A stretch of 64,000 nucleotides of DNA. Origin: Evansella alkalicola. GTDB lineage: Bacteria; Bacillota; Bacilli; Bacillales; Salisediminibacteriaceae. Each line of letters begins with the position of its first letter. The first letter of the stretch is position 1. The position numbers were made by a program, and so were the translations under genes. The stretch covers positions 1 through 64,000 of the forward strand of contig NZ_JAHQCR010000077.1 in assembly GCF_019042735.1 (NCBI RefSeq), in the 5' to 3' direction. Below the pieces are notes generated by a model, which was given only the letters and a program-made list of their open reading frames with translations, was not told the origin of the DNA and ran no database searches. Below, piece by piece: positions 26,301 to 36,135 of the stretch.

Positions 26301-27260
26301 ATGAAAACTGATAAATTATTGAAAACAGTTATTGATGTAGTTGGCTTTCCTTTTACATTAACAAATATGTACTTTAATAAAAAAAGAAAAATAAGAGAAA
26401 TTGGTCTTAAATTAGAAGTCAATGACAAATATGTTCATACAATTATTTCTGGAGAAAAAGACGCGGAATATACTGTTATATTAGACGCTGGATTAAGTTG
26501 TTGTTCTTTAGATTGGCACTATATCCAACCACAAGTATCCCAATTTGCAAGAGTTATTTCCTTCGATAGAGCAGGATATGGATGGAGTTCTGCATACAAT
26601 GAACCATATACAAGCCTAGATGTTGTAAATGATCTTATAAATATTATTAAAGGATTACAAATCAAACCACCATATATTTTAGTAGGACATTCTTTTGGTT
26701 CATTAAATATGAGGCTGTTTGCTAGTATGTATCCTGAATATGTTGCTTCATTGATTCTTATTGATCCAGTTCATGAAAAAAGATACCTTAGCAATGAGTG
26801 GGATTCTAGTCGTAAAAAGTCACATAAAAGAGCGCTTAATGTGTTTAGATTTGGTTTTCTTACTTCAGGTATAGGTCTTCCAAAATTGTTAAAGCAGTCT
26901 GTCGGAAGAAAATTTCTGCCTGAACCCTTTCAAAAATATGCTGATTATGTAGGTTATCAACCTAAATCTTATGAAGCAGTATACAATGAGTTTTTATTTA
27001 GTGAAAAATCTGCTTTGCAGCTCATGAACTCCCAACCACTAAATGCAACCCTTCCTGTAACCATTTTATCCTCTAATAATTCCGATCCTACTTGGGTTGA
27101 ACATCAAACTTTACTTGATAACTTAACAGAAAACACAATACAAATAAAAACAAACAACCAGCATTCTATACACTTAGAGAATCCTGATGTAGTGATAGAT
27201 GCGATAAAAGAGGCAGTCAATCAAGCAAATACAAAAACGCCTTCCTCAACAGAGGGATAG
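26301..27260 (+). CDS. Alpha/beta hydrolase
   Basis: 319 residues of the alpha/beta hydrolase fold. VILDAGLSCCSLDWHYI supplies the oxyanion region, ILVGHSFGSLNMRLFA the nucleophile elbow (GHSFG), and NQHSIHLENPD the catalytic His near the C-terminus. A weakly hydrophobic N-terminus may attach it to the membrane. The substrate cannot be read from the sequence. It is monocistronic, between two terminators. Confidence 0.85.
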   Translation: MKTDKLLKTVIDVVGFPFTLTNMYFNKKRKIREIGLKLEVNDKYVHTIISGEKDAEYTVILDAGLSCCSLDWHYIQPQVSQFARVISFDRAGYGWSSAYNEPYTSLDVVNDLINIIKGLQIKPPYILVGHSFGSLNMRLFASMYPEYVASLILIDPVHEKRYLSNEWDSSRKKSHKRALNVFRFGFLTSGIGLPKLLKQSVGRKFLPEPFQKYADYVGYQPKSYEAVYNEFLFSEKSALQLMNSQPLNATLPVTILSSNNSDPTWVEHQTLLDNLTENTIQIKTNNQHSIHLENPDVVIDAIKEAVNQANTKTPSSTEG

Positions 27261-27278
27261 ATAATGATTACGTAAATA

Positions 27279-27330
27279 GAAGAAGTTTCTCTTTAGTTGA
27301 AAAAACTTAATGAGAAGCTTCTTTTATTTT
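27279..27330 (+). terminator. Rho-independent terminator
   Basis: GAAGAAGTTTCTC pairs with GAGAAGCTTCTTT across a 20-base loop, followed by TTTTATTTTT. It belongs to the AAGAAGC terminator class seen several times in this window. Confidence 0.7.
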
Positions 27331-27482
27331 TCATGGCTGCTAGCATTTCATACCAAAAGATTAATTTTATATTTAATAAATAGTTAATAAGTAGTTAATT
27401 GTTAATTAAGAAGTCTTCATTATGATATTCCTGTGCCATTCAAGAGAATGATGTGGTGAGTATGAAATGAGGAGGAAAAAAC

Positions 27483-28547
27483 ATGTTTTTAGCATGGAAA
27501 GAATTTAGTAGAAATAAGTTACGTTATACCTTACTTAGTTTGATTATGATTGCAGTATTATTTTTAGTGTTTTTTATTACAGCTTTATCAAATGGGTTAG
27601 GTTATGCAGATAGTGCAGCGATTAGTAATTTAAATGCGGAATATGTCATTCTAAGCGAGGAAGCAGAAGGGGTAATGATCAAATCAGAATTAAATAACAA
27701 AAATCTTGATGAAGTTTTTGAATTACTTGGTAATGAGTATTCTCCTTTTGCAATAACAATATCTGCATTAGAAAGGAAGAATGAACGGAGTGTAGACATT
27801 GTTTACTTTACAGTGAATACGAGCAGGTACGGTGATGTAGAGATTACAGAGGGAAAGAATTTAAGTGAATTGGAAGAGAATGAAGTAGTTGTCGATGAGA
27901 GCATAAAGGGATTTGGTTTTGAATTAAATGATACAATTCTCGATTCTAGAACAGATATAGAAATGGTCATTGCTGGTTTTACAAAGGATCATGTATATTC
28001 ACATATGCCAGTAATTTTCACGGATGAATCAATTGGTTTTCAAGCTGTATATCGAATGGAAGATACGTATAATGCTGTTCTTTATAACGGGGAGATGGTC
28101 GAACTTGACCAGTATGAAGTACAAACACTTGATGAAACGATAAAAACAATACCTGGATACTCTGAAACACAAGGATCCTTCACAATGATGAAAGTGTTTC
28201 TAGTTGTTATTTCTGTATTTGTTTCGAGTGTTTTCTTCTATGTTATTACACTACAAAAGACTCACCAATTTGGAATTTTAAAAGCAATAGGAGCGAATAC
28301 ATGGTTTATTACGAAATCTATATTAATACAAGTAAGTTTCATAACATTAATAGGTTTAATATTTAGTAATCTTGCTTTCTATGGAATTGTACAAGTTATG
28401 CCAGAGGAAATGCCAATTATTTTATCTTGGAATCTAATTCTAGGAACAGGAATTTTGTTTCTATGCTTAAATACAATAGGCGCTTTACTTTCTATAAGGA
28501 AAGTGACGAAAATTGATGCATTAGAAGCGATGGGGAGGGCGGAATAA
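27483..28547 (+). CDS. ABC transporter permease (FtsX/DevC-like)
   Basis: 354 residues with four membrane segments. One is N-terminal (about 16-36), then follows a large extracellular domain (about 45-235) and three C-terminal segments with the FtsX motif (HQFGILKAIGANTWFITKSILIQ). It pairs with the ATPase that follows with a 1-bp overlap, and with a sensor kinase/regulator pair further on. Such four-gene groups in Firmicutes often sense and answer cell-envelope stress or peptide antibiotics; the inducer here is unknown. Confidence 0.88.
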   Translation: MFLAWKEFSRNKLRYTLLSLIMIAVLFLVFFITALSNGLGYADSAAISNLNAEYVILSEEAEGVMIKSELNNKNLDEVFELLGNEYSPFAITISALERKNERSVDIVYFTVNTSRYGDVEITEGKNLSELEENEVVVDESIKGFGFELNDTILDSRTDIEMVIAGFTKDHVYSHMPVIFTDESIGFQAVYRMEDTYNAVLYNGEMVELDQYEVQTLDETIKTIPGYSETQGSFTMMKVFLVVISVFVSSVFFYVITLQKTHQFGILKAIGANTWFITKSILIQVSFITLIGLIFSNLAFYGIVQVMPEEMPIILSWNLILGTGILFLCLNTIGALLSIRKVTKIDALEAMGRAE

Positions 28548-29227
28548 TGGAACAATCAATCTTAGAGCTGAAGAGTGTTTCAAAGGATTTCGGTGATGGA
28601 AATAGCACAATTAGAGTTTTGAAAAAAATTAACTTAACAGTAAATAAAGGTGAGTTCATTGCGATTGTAGGACCATCAGGGTCTGGGAAAAGTACCTTAC
28701 TATCCATTATTGGTGCACTACTGACACCGACGGTAGGGGAAATAACCATTGATCAACAAATTGTTCATCAACAATATAACAAGAAGCTTAATCAAATTAG
28801 AGCTAAGAAAATCGGCTTCATTTTTCAATCACCAAATCTCATTCCTTATTTAGATGTGTATAGTCAATTACGGATCGTTGCTCACATTGCAAAGATAGAT
28901 AATAGGCAAGGGGAACGAAGAGCTCAAGAACTATTAAAGCGGTTGGACTTAAGTCATAGAATGAGAAATTATCCTAATGAGCTCTCAGGGGGAGAAAAGC
29001 AAAGGGTGGCCATTGCAAGAGCGTTTATGAGTGATCCATCCGTTATTCTGGCAGATGAACCAACAGCGAGTTTGGATTCTGTTAGAGGTAGAAACGTCGT
29101 GGAGATGATCTCACAGGAAGTTAAATCAAGTAATAAGGCAGCTATCATGGTTACACACGATGAAAGAATGTTAGACTTATGTGACAGAGTGTATAACATG
29201 GAGGATGGCTTATTGTCACAGAAATAA
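28547..29227 (+). CDS. ABC transporter ATP-binding protein (LolD/DevA-like)
   Basis: 226 residues. Walker A GPSGSGKST, Q-loop FIFQSPNLIPYL, signature LSGGEKQRV, Walker B VILADEPTASLD and the H-loop VTHDE are all intact. It matches the MacB/LolD class that powers FtsX-type permeases. Its start overlaps the stop of the permease gene (TAATG). A hairpin follows at 29244. Confidence 0.93.
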   Translation: MEQSILELKSVSKDFGDGNSTIRVLKKINLTVNKGEFIAIVGPSGSGKSTLLSIIGALLTPTVGEITIDQQIVHQQYNKKLNQIRAKKIGFIFQSPNLIPYLDVYSQLRIVAHIAKIDNRQGERRAQELLKRLDLSHRMRNYPNELSGGEKQRVAIARAFMSDPSVILADEPTASLDSVRGRNVVEMISQEVKSSNKAAIMVTHDERMLDLCDRVYNMEDGLLSQK

Positions 29228-29243
29228 AAAAATACTACTATTG

Positions 29244-29271
29244 AAATGCAGTTGGAAATCAACTGCATTTT
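29244..29271 (+). terminator. Hairpin after the ABC genes
   Basis: AAATGCAGTTG pairs with CAACTGCATTT around a six-base loop. The T-run is short, so it may only partly stop transcription into the sensor kinase gene. Confidence 0.55.
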
Positions 29272-29350
29272 AAGTATGATTAGTGAAATGAATCAATTGA
29301 AAGAAAAAATGTGTATTGTATAAAATTTATAAAGGTAGTGGTAAAACGAT

Positions 29351-30454
29351 ATGACTATCAAAAAACGATTAATTCTTTCAAATATAGGTATGATTATTAT
29401 TCCTATCGTAGCATTTCTTGCTATAGAAATAATGCTAGGTTATATCTTTTACCTTTGGGTAGGTGGAGCAATAAGGGATAATCTAGAATTATTTCTATCA
29501 CTTCGAATTATTGGAATGTTGTTGGTTATCATCGTAACAAATGGTATGTTAACTTATTTTGTTTCACAAAGTATTATAAGGCCTATTCAAGAGTTAATGA
29601 ATGCTGCAAAAGAAATAAGTAATGGTAATCTGGATTATAAAATGGAAGTGAACAATAAAAAAGATGAGCTAGATCAGTTAACTGCGGATTTTGAAGCGAT
29701 GCGTTTGAAGTTAAAGAAAGCACAGGAATTACAGAATATCTATGAGGAGAATCAGAAAGAGTTAATTGCGAGTATTTCCCATGACTTAAAGACCCCGATT
29801 ACATCTATAAGGGGATATGTAAAGGGGATTCAGGATGGGGTAGCTAATACTCCCGACAAGTTAGATCGTTATATGAAAACAATAGATCAGAAAGCACAGG
29901 GGATGAATCAATTAATAGAAGAACTTTTTCTATATTCTAAGCTAGATTTACAAAGTGTTCCTTTCGACTTTGAAGAGCTTGATTTGAATGCTTATTTGAA
30001 AGATTATATCGAAGAAATAAACTTTGATCTGGAAAAAGAGGGAGTAGCAGTTACTTATAACAAAAATGAAGGAGATGTTTATACTGTCTATGCAGATCGA
30101 GATAAAATAAAACGTGTACTGGACAATATAATTCAAAATAGCCTGAGGTATATGAATAAAGAAATAAAGCAGTTAAAAATTTCTCTAGTAGAAGAGGACG
30201 TTCAGGTTCTAGTAGAGATAATGGACAATGGAATAGGGATCAAGGAAGATTTGCTTCCTTTTATCTTTGATAGATTTTATCGAATCGACTCCTCTAGAAG
30301 CTTAGAAACAGGTGGGAGCGGGTTAGGGTTAGCTATTGTGAAGAAAATTGTAGAGGAACATCGTGGAACAATATGGGCTCAGAGCCGTTTAGGAGAAGGA
30401 ACTAGTGTTATCTTCACATTACCTAAGCCAACAAAGGAGGACAATTATGAGTAA
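29351..30454 (+). CDS. Sensor histidine kinase
   Basis: 367 residues. Two membrane segments (about 10-35 and 52-72) with almost no extracellular loop are followed by a HAMP domain (72-125) and a HisKA domain with the phosphorylated His144 in SISHDLKTP. The catalytic ATPase domain contains NIIQNSLRY, DNGIGI and GGSGLGLAI. The near absence of a sensing loop is typical of intramembrane-sensing kinases that rely on a partner ABC transporter, which fits the adjacent permease. It overlaps the regulator gene by 8 bp. Confidence 0.92.
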   Translation: MTIKKRLILSNIGMIIIPIVAFLAIEIMLGYIFYLWVGGAIRDNLELFLSLRIIGMLLVIIVTNGMLTYFVSQSIIRPIQELMNAAKEISNGNLDYKMEVNNKKDELDQLTADFEAMRLKLKKAQELQNIYEENQKELIASISHDLKTPITSIRGYVKGIQDGVANTPDKLDRYMKTIDQKAQGMNQLIEELFLYSKLDLQSVPFDFEELDLNAYLKDYIEEINFDLEKEGVAVTYNKNEGDVYTVYADRDKIKRVLDNIIQNSLRYMNKEIKQLKISLVEEDVQVLVEIMDNGIGIKEDLLPFIFDRFYRIDSSRSLETGGSGLGLAIVKKIVEEHRGTIWAQSRLGEGTSVIFTLPKPTKEDNYE

Positions 30455-31133
30455 AATACTCATCATTGAAGATGAACAGAGCATCGCAGAATTAGAGAGA
30501 GATTATTTAGAGGTAAATGGATTTGAAAGTGATATAGCAAAAAATGGAGAAGAAGGTTTGAAAAAAGCATTAGAAGGAAATTATCAGCTAATTATACTTG
30601 ATTTAATGTTGCCAGGTATAGATGGTTTTGACCTTTGTAAGAAGATTAGAGCACAATTAAATATTCCTATTTTAATGGTGACGGCGCGGAAAGAAGATAT
30701 TGATATTATTCGAGGATTTGATAGAGGGGCAGATGACTATATCGAAAAGCCATTCAATCCAAATGAATTAGTAGCCAGAGTAAAAGCTCATATATCAAGG
30801 TATAAACGACTAGTCAATAGTGAACCAAACGATCATTCTATTCAAGTTAGGGGGTTGGTCATCGATAAAAGCTCCCGTAAAGTTTTCTTAAATCAAGAAG
30901 AAAAAACTCTAAGGGGAAAAGAATTTGATTTGCTTTTCTTTTTAGCTTCAAATCCAAATCAAGTGTTTAGTAAGGACCATTTATTTGAACGAGTGTGGGG
31001 TTACGATTCTATGGGGGATATCTCTACAGTTACTGTACACATTAGAAGAATTAGAGAGAAAATTGAAGTTGATCCGTCTAACCCAGAGTATATTGAAACA
31101 ATATGGGGCGTGGGTTATCGATTTTTATCATAA
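30447..31133 (+). CDS. OmpR-family response regulator
   Basis: About 228 residues from ATG 30447, which has AAAGGAGG at 30433-30440; the open frame reaches further up to 30405. The receiver domain has the acidic pair ED (8-9), phosphorylation site Asp52 in LDLMLPG and Lys in EKPFNP. The winged-helix output ends in ETIWGVGYRFLS. It is the partner of the kinase just upstream and probably controls the ABC genes at 27483. Confidence 0.93.
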   Translation: MSKILIIEDEQSIAELERDYLEVNGFESDIAKNGEEGLKKALEGNYQLIILDLMLPGIDGFDLCKKIRAQLNIPILMVTARKEDIDIIRGFDRGADDYIEKPFNPNELVARVKAHISRYKRLVNSEPNDHSIQVRGLVIDKSSRKVFLNQEEKTLRGKEFDLLFFLASNPNQVFSKDHLFERVWGYDSMGDISTVTVHIRRIREKIEVDPSNPEYIETIWGVGYRFLS

Positions 31134-31136
31134 ACA

Positions 31137-31174
31137 AAAGCTACTGACCTAAATTAGGGGCGGTAGCTTTTCTT
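31137..31174 (+). terminator. Rho-independent terminator
   Basis: AAAGCTAC pairs with GTAGCTTT, followed by TCTT. It closes the two-component operon. Confidence 0.65.
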
Positions 31175-31300
31175 ATACTCTGATCCATCTATATTTAAGG
31201 ATTATTTAATAATTTGTTAAGAGTCTATTTAGAACTACTCGGTATCCTTTAAATAGATCACTTCTTTAGTATACAAGTGATAATACAAGGAGGAAATAGA

Positions 31301-31729
31301 ATGAAAACAAACAAACAGCAAGTAAATGTTATATATGTTTTAGGCATTGCAATTTCTACAATGTTGATCTTATTTGGAACCATAACATCTATTTCATTAT
31401 GGATAGATGGTTATCAACTACGGAGCGTTATGGGCAGCTTGCTCTTTGTTATTATAGGTGGAATGCTCTTAGTTTTTCTATTGTTGATACTAGAGACCAA
31501 AAAGTCATACGGCATGAATCAGCTCATTGCAGCAGGTTATTCCATTGGCATTGGACTTATCCTTTTTAGTATTTTTGTTGGTGTAAACTCTGGAACTACG
31601 ATGAATAGCTGGGAAATAGCCCTTTCATCCGGAATGCTCTTCTTTACTAGCGGAGTTGGGATTTTGGTTGCTTTACTAGTAGGGTTTGGGTGGAAAAAGA
31701 ATAAGGAAATAAGTGGGGAAAGCGAATGA
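31301..31729 (+). CDS. Four-helix membrane protein of unknown function
   Basis: About 142 residues from ATG 31301, seven bases after AGGAGG. Four hydrophobic segments are visible (about 12-32, 44-63, 75-96, 108-130). No motif is recognised. The next small membrane protein overlaps it by 4 bp (ATGA), so the two are probably made together. The position behind the two-component operon may mean shared regulation. Confidence 0.65.
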   Translation: MKTNKQQVNVIYVLGIAISTMLILFGTITSISLWIDGYQLRSVMGSLLFVIIGGMLLVFLLLILETKKSYGMNQLIAAGYSIGIGLILFSIFVGVNSGTTMNSWEIALSSGMLFFTSGVGILVALLVGFGWKKNKEISGESE

Positions 31730-31920
31730 GAACAATAATCATCATATTTTTCGGATTGTTATTTGGATTTTTACTGGGGATAGTTATTGGTGGTTTTAGG
31801 CTATGGGAACCATATCATGTATTAGGGGTTATAACCTCCCCACATTATTTGGCATTATTCTTTGCTATTATATTGCCAGTATTAGATGTGAAGTTCTTTC
31901 CTAAGGATAAAGAAAAATAG
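31726..31920 (+). CDS. Small two-helix membrane protein
   Basis: 64 residues with two hydrophobic segments (about 2-22 and 36-54) and a charged C-terminus (FFPKDKEK). It is coupled to the preceding gene by an ATGA overlap. Function unknown. Confidence 0.6.
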   Translation: MRTIIIIFFGLLFGFLLGIVIGGFRLWEPYHVLGVITSPHYLALFFAIILPVLDVKFFPKDKEK

Positions 31921-32155
31921 TTGATACCATTTTGCATATGTAACCAAGTGAAAACGGTAAAACCTCAAACAAATAAAATAGAGTAAGCTTTGAAAAGTTG
32001 GTTTCCAATTATTTTTATCAAATAACCTAATTAATTACTATAGATAAATAGTATATTCGTGTTTTTTTTAATTCCACTGAATATCTAGTTATATAATCAT
32101 CCGTAAAATTAATAAGAACATAGTATAGTAGGAAACCTCCTTTAGAGTAAAGGAG

Positions 32156-33313
32156 ATGGAGGTGAAGAATACATTGACACCATTATATAAATTACGCCAA
32201 CCTGCGAATCAAGCATATATTAAACCAGTAGTAGGCGTATTTGTAAGTCGTTCTGTTATTCGAAAACTATTAGATCAAAATTCCCTTTTTAGGATTAATG
32301 AGCTTCGTCAAGCAAATCATGTGGCAGGTGTAGAGCTGTACTTCTTTTCCATTAAAGATGCTGATATAAATAAAAAGACCATAAAGGGAACTTATTATTG
32401 TAATGACACTGATAAATGGACACAAAAGATATTTCCTTTACCCGACGTAATGTATAATCGGCGATCTGCGGGGAAGATAAGTGTTCAAGTGTTTCGAGAT
32501 CAGCTAATAGAGTACGGCTGTTTATTGCTGAATCCAGTTGCTGATTTTGATAAGTGGGACCAGCATTTTCAATTATTACAGCACAGGGATATAGCAAAAC
32601 ACTTGCCTGTCACTATACCATATAAAAATATAGATAGTTTAAAAGAAATGTTGGTATTGCACGATAAAGTATATATTAAGCCTCGAATTGGGCGGTATAG
32701 TCGTTATGTTATCCGTGTTAGTAAGCTACTAAAAGGGGGGTATGAATATTGTTATTACGATAAAAAACTTGTGGTCAAGTATGTGGATAGTCTATATGAG
32801 CTTCACCATAGGCTGTCTACAATATTAAACGGAAGAGATTCGATTATACAACAGGCCATCGAAAGTGACTATCATAGCCAAGATCGTATAACAGATATGC
32901 GAGCAGAGGTTCAGCGTAATAGTAATGGAAAACTAGAGGTCGTTGCTATATCAGTGCGGGTAGGGGATTTAGGTTCACCTGTTACAAGTATGCGGACAAA
33001 TGCTAGTGTTTACTCTTTGGAGAAGTATTTTAAAGTGATGCACGATTATACGGATGAACAATTTAACCGATTAAAGGGTAGAATCGTTCGGTTTCTTGTA
33101 AAAATATATACCGGTGTTGAGGGAGTCCATGGGACTTTTGGTGAATTGGGGATTGATTTAGTATTGGATAATGCTGACAATCCCTGGCTTATAGAATGTA
33201 ACGCCAAATCAGCCAAGGTTGCCTTAATTGAATCTTATGATAAAAAGACTATACGTAGGGCCTTCATCAATCCTCTCGCTTATGCTAAATACCTTGCAAT
33301 AAATAAGAAATGA
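32156..33313 (+). CDS. YheC/YheD-family ATP-grasp-like protein
   Basis: 385 residues. The order of PVVGVFVSRSVIRKLL, the central VYIKPRIGRYSRYVIRV (ATP-grasp lysine) and the C-terminal GELGIDLVLDNADNPWLIECNAKS (metal ligands) matches the YheC/YheD family, which is found at the spore coat of Bacilli. The start is uncertain: ATG 32156 sits too close to AAAGGAG, while GTG 32162 and TTG 32174 (after GGAGGTGA) have better spacing. Placed before the sps-like glycan locus, it may act on the spore surface. Confidence 0.8.
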   Translation: MEVKNTLTPLYKLRQPANQAYIKPVVGVFVSRSVIRKLLDQNSLFRINELRQANHVAGVELYFFSIKDADINKKTIKGTYYCNDTDKWTQKIFPLPDVMYNRRSAGKISVQVFRDQLIEYGCLLLNPVADFDKWDQHFQLLQHRDIAKHLPVTIPYKNIDSLKEMLVLHDKVYIKPRIGRYSRYVIRVSKLLKGGYEYCYYDKKLVVKYVDSLYELHHRLSTILNGRDSIIQQAIESDYHSQDRITDMRAEVQRNSNGKLEVVAISVRVGDLGSPVTSMRTNASVYSLEKYFKVMHDYTDEQFNRLKGRIVRFLVKIYTGVEGVHGTFGELGIDLVLDNADNPWLIECNAKSAKVALIESYDKKTIRRAFINPLAYAKYLAINKK

Positions 33314-33370
33314 ATTAGTCTAAGCGTCGATTATCTATCTAGATTAATGGCCTTTACGCTATAACGAAAA

Positions 33371-33396
33371 ATGGTCCTCTTAATTGAAGACCATCT
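33371..33396. terminator. Bidirectional terminator between convergent genes
   Basis: ATGGTC and GACCAT form a short stem with further internal pairing (CTTAATTGAAG), flanked by A-rich sequence on the left and T/C-rich on the right. It lies between yheC-like and the leftward neuB-like gene. Confidence 0.5.
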
Positions 33397-33499
33397 TCAC
33401 GTATTGTTTTTGGGTATAGTCTAACGTTCTTTTCCTAGTATATCGTATGCTTAATGACGTCTTGGACATATTGTTTTTATACTGAATTCAAATTATCGC

Positions 33500-34519
33500 T
33501 TAATGATCAACAAGTACTGAAGTAATTAGTTCGTCCTTGTCTAAATTAAAATTAGCTTTTTTACCAATTACGGAAAAGTAAAGTAGATAAGGATCTTGAA
33601 GTGTAGTAACCGATGTACGTTTAAATCCTAAATCATGTTCTCGAATTATTTGCCCCTTCGTAATGTGACGATTCGATACTAATGCTTTTTTCATAGGTCC
33701 AATTTGTCTTTGCGTCAGTTGGTCATCTGGAATGAACCTACTCTTATTAGTCACAGTTTCAACAAAGGATAGGTTTTCTAGTATCCCTTTTAACCTTTTT
33801 GGGTGAACAGACGATTCGTAATCTACACGCTTCACGCCAGGGCTTACAGTGATATGTTTTTCAAAAATTCGACATCCATAAATATAGGCATACTCCATGA
33901 GCTTTGTGTCTAAGCTACTATCCCATTCTGTATGATCGGCATACCCGACTGGACACTGGAAATACTCAGAGAGTGACTTGATTTTGGATAATTCAATTTT
34001 TGAAACATCTGTTGGGTAATTTTGATAGCCATACATGAGATAAATCTCACGGTTTTGTTTTGATTTTAAGTGATCTATTGTCCTTTCTAATTCAGTTGTG
34101 TTTACCCCACTTAAACTAATAAATACAGGGAAACTAGTTTCGTTTATTCGATCTAACAGAGGGATATCATTAATTGATGTACCGTGTATGCTAACGGCAT
34201 CACAATTTTCATAATCTAATATATCGACACTATCCATATCATCTAGCAAACAAATGACATCCAAATCATGCCTTTTTGCTTCTTTTAGTATTTTCGACCA
34301 TTCATTTTTATTAAAAACCCAATTTTTAACAACTGGGTACAAATTGTGATCACTTGTCATATATTGATCAAGATTCGTTAACAGATGGAATTTAATAGCA
34401 TGAGCAAACCCTTTTGTTTCTTGAATAAGCTTTAAAAGATACTGTTGATCCCCTTCGTGTATATAAGCTGTTTCTGCAATGAGATAGGGAGATGATTTCA
34501 GTAAAAACGGATTGGTCAT
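33500..34519 (-). CDS. NeuB/SpsE-like nonulosonate synthase paralogue
   Basis: About 339 residues; the ATG at 34519 is chosen because GAGGTG lies seven bases before it. It has the NeuB TIM-barrel pattern (LIAETAYIHEGD, AIKFHLL, SGVNTTELERTIDHL, VGYADHTEW, IFEKHITVSPGVKRVDYESSV) and a C-terminal SAF domain (ALVSNRHITKGQIIREHDLGFKR). It would condense phosphoenolpyruvate with an N-acyl sugar. It differs from the second NeuB at 43397 at several conserved places (KFH instead of KFQ), so the substrate probably differs, or it serves the spore polysaccharide as SpsE does. Confidence 0.82.
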   Translation of the reverse strand: MTNPFLLKSSPYLIAETAYIHEGDQQYLLKLIQETKGFAHAIKFHLLTNLDQYMTSDHNLYPVVKNWVFNKNEWSKILKEAKRHDLDVICLLDDMDSVDILDYENCDAVSIHGTSINDIPLLDRINETSFPVFISLSGVNTTELERTIDHLKSKQNREIYLMYGYQNYPTDVSKIELSKIKSLSEYFQCPVGYADHTEWDSSLDTKLMEYAYIYGCRIFEKHITVSPGVKRVDYESSVHPKRLKGILENLSFVETVTNKSRFIPDDQLTQRQIGPMKKALVSNRHITKGQIIREHDLGFKRTSVTTLQDPYLLYFSVIGKKANFNLDKDELITSVLVDH

Positions 34520-34652
34520 TATCATACACCTCTTCAAAATATTTATTTTATATCCTATACAGATTTTATTTAGATGTTACTTCAAATAAATGGGGGATAG
34601 TGCATATTTAATTAAGTATTATAAATTCATAAAATGAATGGGAGTGTTCAGG

Positions 34653-36119
34653 ATGTACGGAGGAGAAGTTTTGAATGCGCATTTAATTTTAAGATATGGA
34701 TTAACAAAAGAATTTTTTGAAACATTTCGTTCAGTTACTTTTTCTAGGATTGAACTTCCGCTGCTTATGGTACTTGAATATTATAAATATATCCAACCGA
34801 TTGTGGATAAAAATATATCAAATCGAAAGTATAGGAGACAAAAGCGCTATCCCTTCAAGTCTATGAAAGACGTACAAAGAGTTTTATTTCGAAGTCCACC
34901 CCCGATCAAAAAATTAGACAGGAATAAAGAAAGAAAAGCTATTCTAATGCCTGCTGCTTTCCTACCTCTTGCCCTTAAACATCTTAAAAAAGATCATGTA
35001 ATTTTAATCGTTTCAACCAAAAAGGATACACTCCTCTTGCAAAAATACAAACTTCCTTCCAACTTTGAAGTTTTTTATATTGGAAAAGAAATGAAATCCA
35101 TAGAGATTTCAAACAAAAGAAGGGGGAGAATGGAAAAGATAATAAGAGAAATTTGTCTAGAGAATAAAACACACGAGGTTTTCGGTACACCATCATTTCA
35201 AGAATGGCTGATAAAAAAAAGCTTAAAAGTAATGAAAGAAATGAAGCTTCTAAAGGGGTTAATCCGTCAAAAGCCTATTGGTTTGATACTGCATCATGCA
35301 GAACTATCAAGTACAGGAGGGGCGCTATCTTTACTCGCATTAAGATATGAGCTTCCATTTATTAATGTTCAGTATAATTTAACAACTGATGTGTCAATAA
35401 TCCCCTCGCGTGCATCTCAATATTGTGTATGGGGAAATCATAGTCAAAATTGGTTAATGAGTAAAGGGATTCCAAAAACTAAGATTCATAAAGTCGGTAG
35501 TCTGCGTTTTGAAATTGAAAACAATACAACCAAGGTAAAACGTCAAGACCTTATGAAAGAGTTAAAAATACCAACCAATCATCAGATTGTGCTCTGGACC
35601 ACACAACCATTCCCAGAGGAGATCAATAGACTGATTTTACAGTGGATAAAAATGTCAATTAAGGATCGTCCATTTACTGTAATCATTAAACCACACCCAA
35701 ATGACAAACTAGATTATCGCAATCTAATAAATGGAGCGGATCAAAACATTCTTTTACCAACTAATTACGAGTTATATGATTTACTAGTAAACGCTGACTA
35801 TTGTATGACTGTATCCTCAAATACGGCAGTCGAGGCTGCGACAGAAAACAAAGGTATTTTCGTATTACAACCTCCAATGAAGTATGACTTCTTTCAAAAC
35901 TATAACGGCTATCATGAACATTTAGTGAAAGCCAATGCAGGGGTAGTCATAAAAAATGAACGCAATATGAAGCATTTACTAAAGGAACTGGCTGTGAACC
36001 CCCAGTATCAAAAATCATTAATTAAAAAGAGTCAGCAGTTTGCTTTAGAAACCGTTGATCAAAGGGGAAATGCCACTGACCGAATATGTCAGTTGATTCG
36101 TACATTACAAGCTAATTGA
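34653..36119 (+). CDS. SpsB-like glycosyl/glycerophosphotransferase
   Basis: About 488 residues from ATG 34653 (GGGAG eight bases before). The C-terminal half is a GT-B-like domain with IIKPHPND near residue 350 and TVSSNTAVEAA near 390, as in CDP-glycerol glycerophosphotransferases and capsule transferases. The central part reads VQYNL...YCVWGNHSQNWL. It resembles SpsB of the spore polysaccharide operon. No membrane segment or signal peptide is seen, so it acts at the inner membrane face. It runs together with the cytidylyltransferase 16 bp downstream. Confidence 0.72.
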   Translation: MYGGEVLNAHLILRYGLTKEFFETFRSVTFSRIELPLLMVLEYYKYIQPIVDKNISNRKYRRQKRYPFKSMKDVQRVLFRSPPPIKKLDRNKERKAILMPAAFLPLALKHLKKDHVILIVSTKKDTLLLQKYKLPSNFEVFYIGKEMKSIEISNKRRGRMEKIIREICLENKTHEVFGTPSFQEWLIKKSLKVMKEMKLLKGLIRQKPIGLILHHAELSSTGGALSLLALRYELPFINVQYNLTTDVSIIPSRASQYCVWGNHSQNWLMSKGIPKTKIHKVGSLRFEIENNTTKVKRQDLMKELKIPTNHQIVLWTTQPFPEEINRLILQWIKMSIKDRPFTVIIKPHPNDKLDYRNLINGADQNILLPTNYELYDLLVNADYCMTVSSNTAVEAATENKGIFVLQPPMKYDFFQNYNGYHEHLVKANAGVVIKNERNMKHLLKELAVNPQYQKSLIKKSQQFALETVDQRGNATDRICQLIRTLQAN

Positions 36120-36135
36120 GAAAAGGAGGATATTT

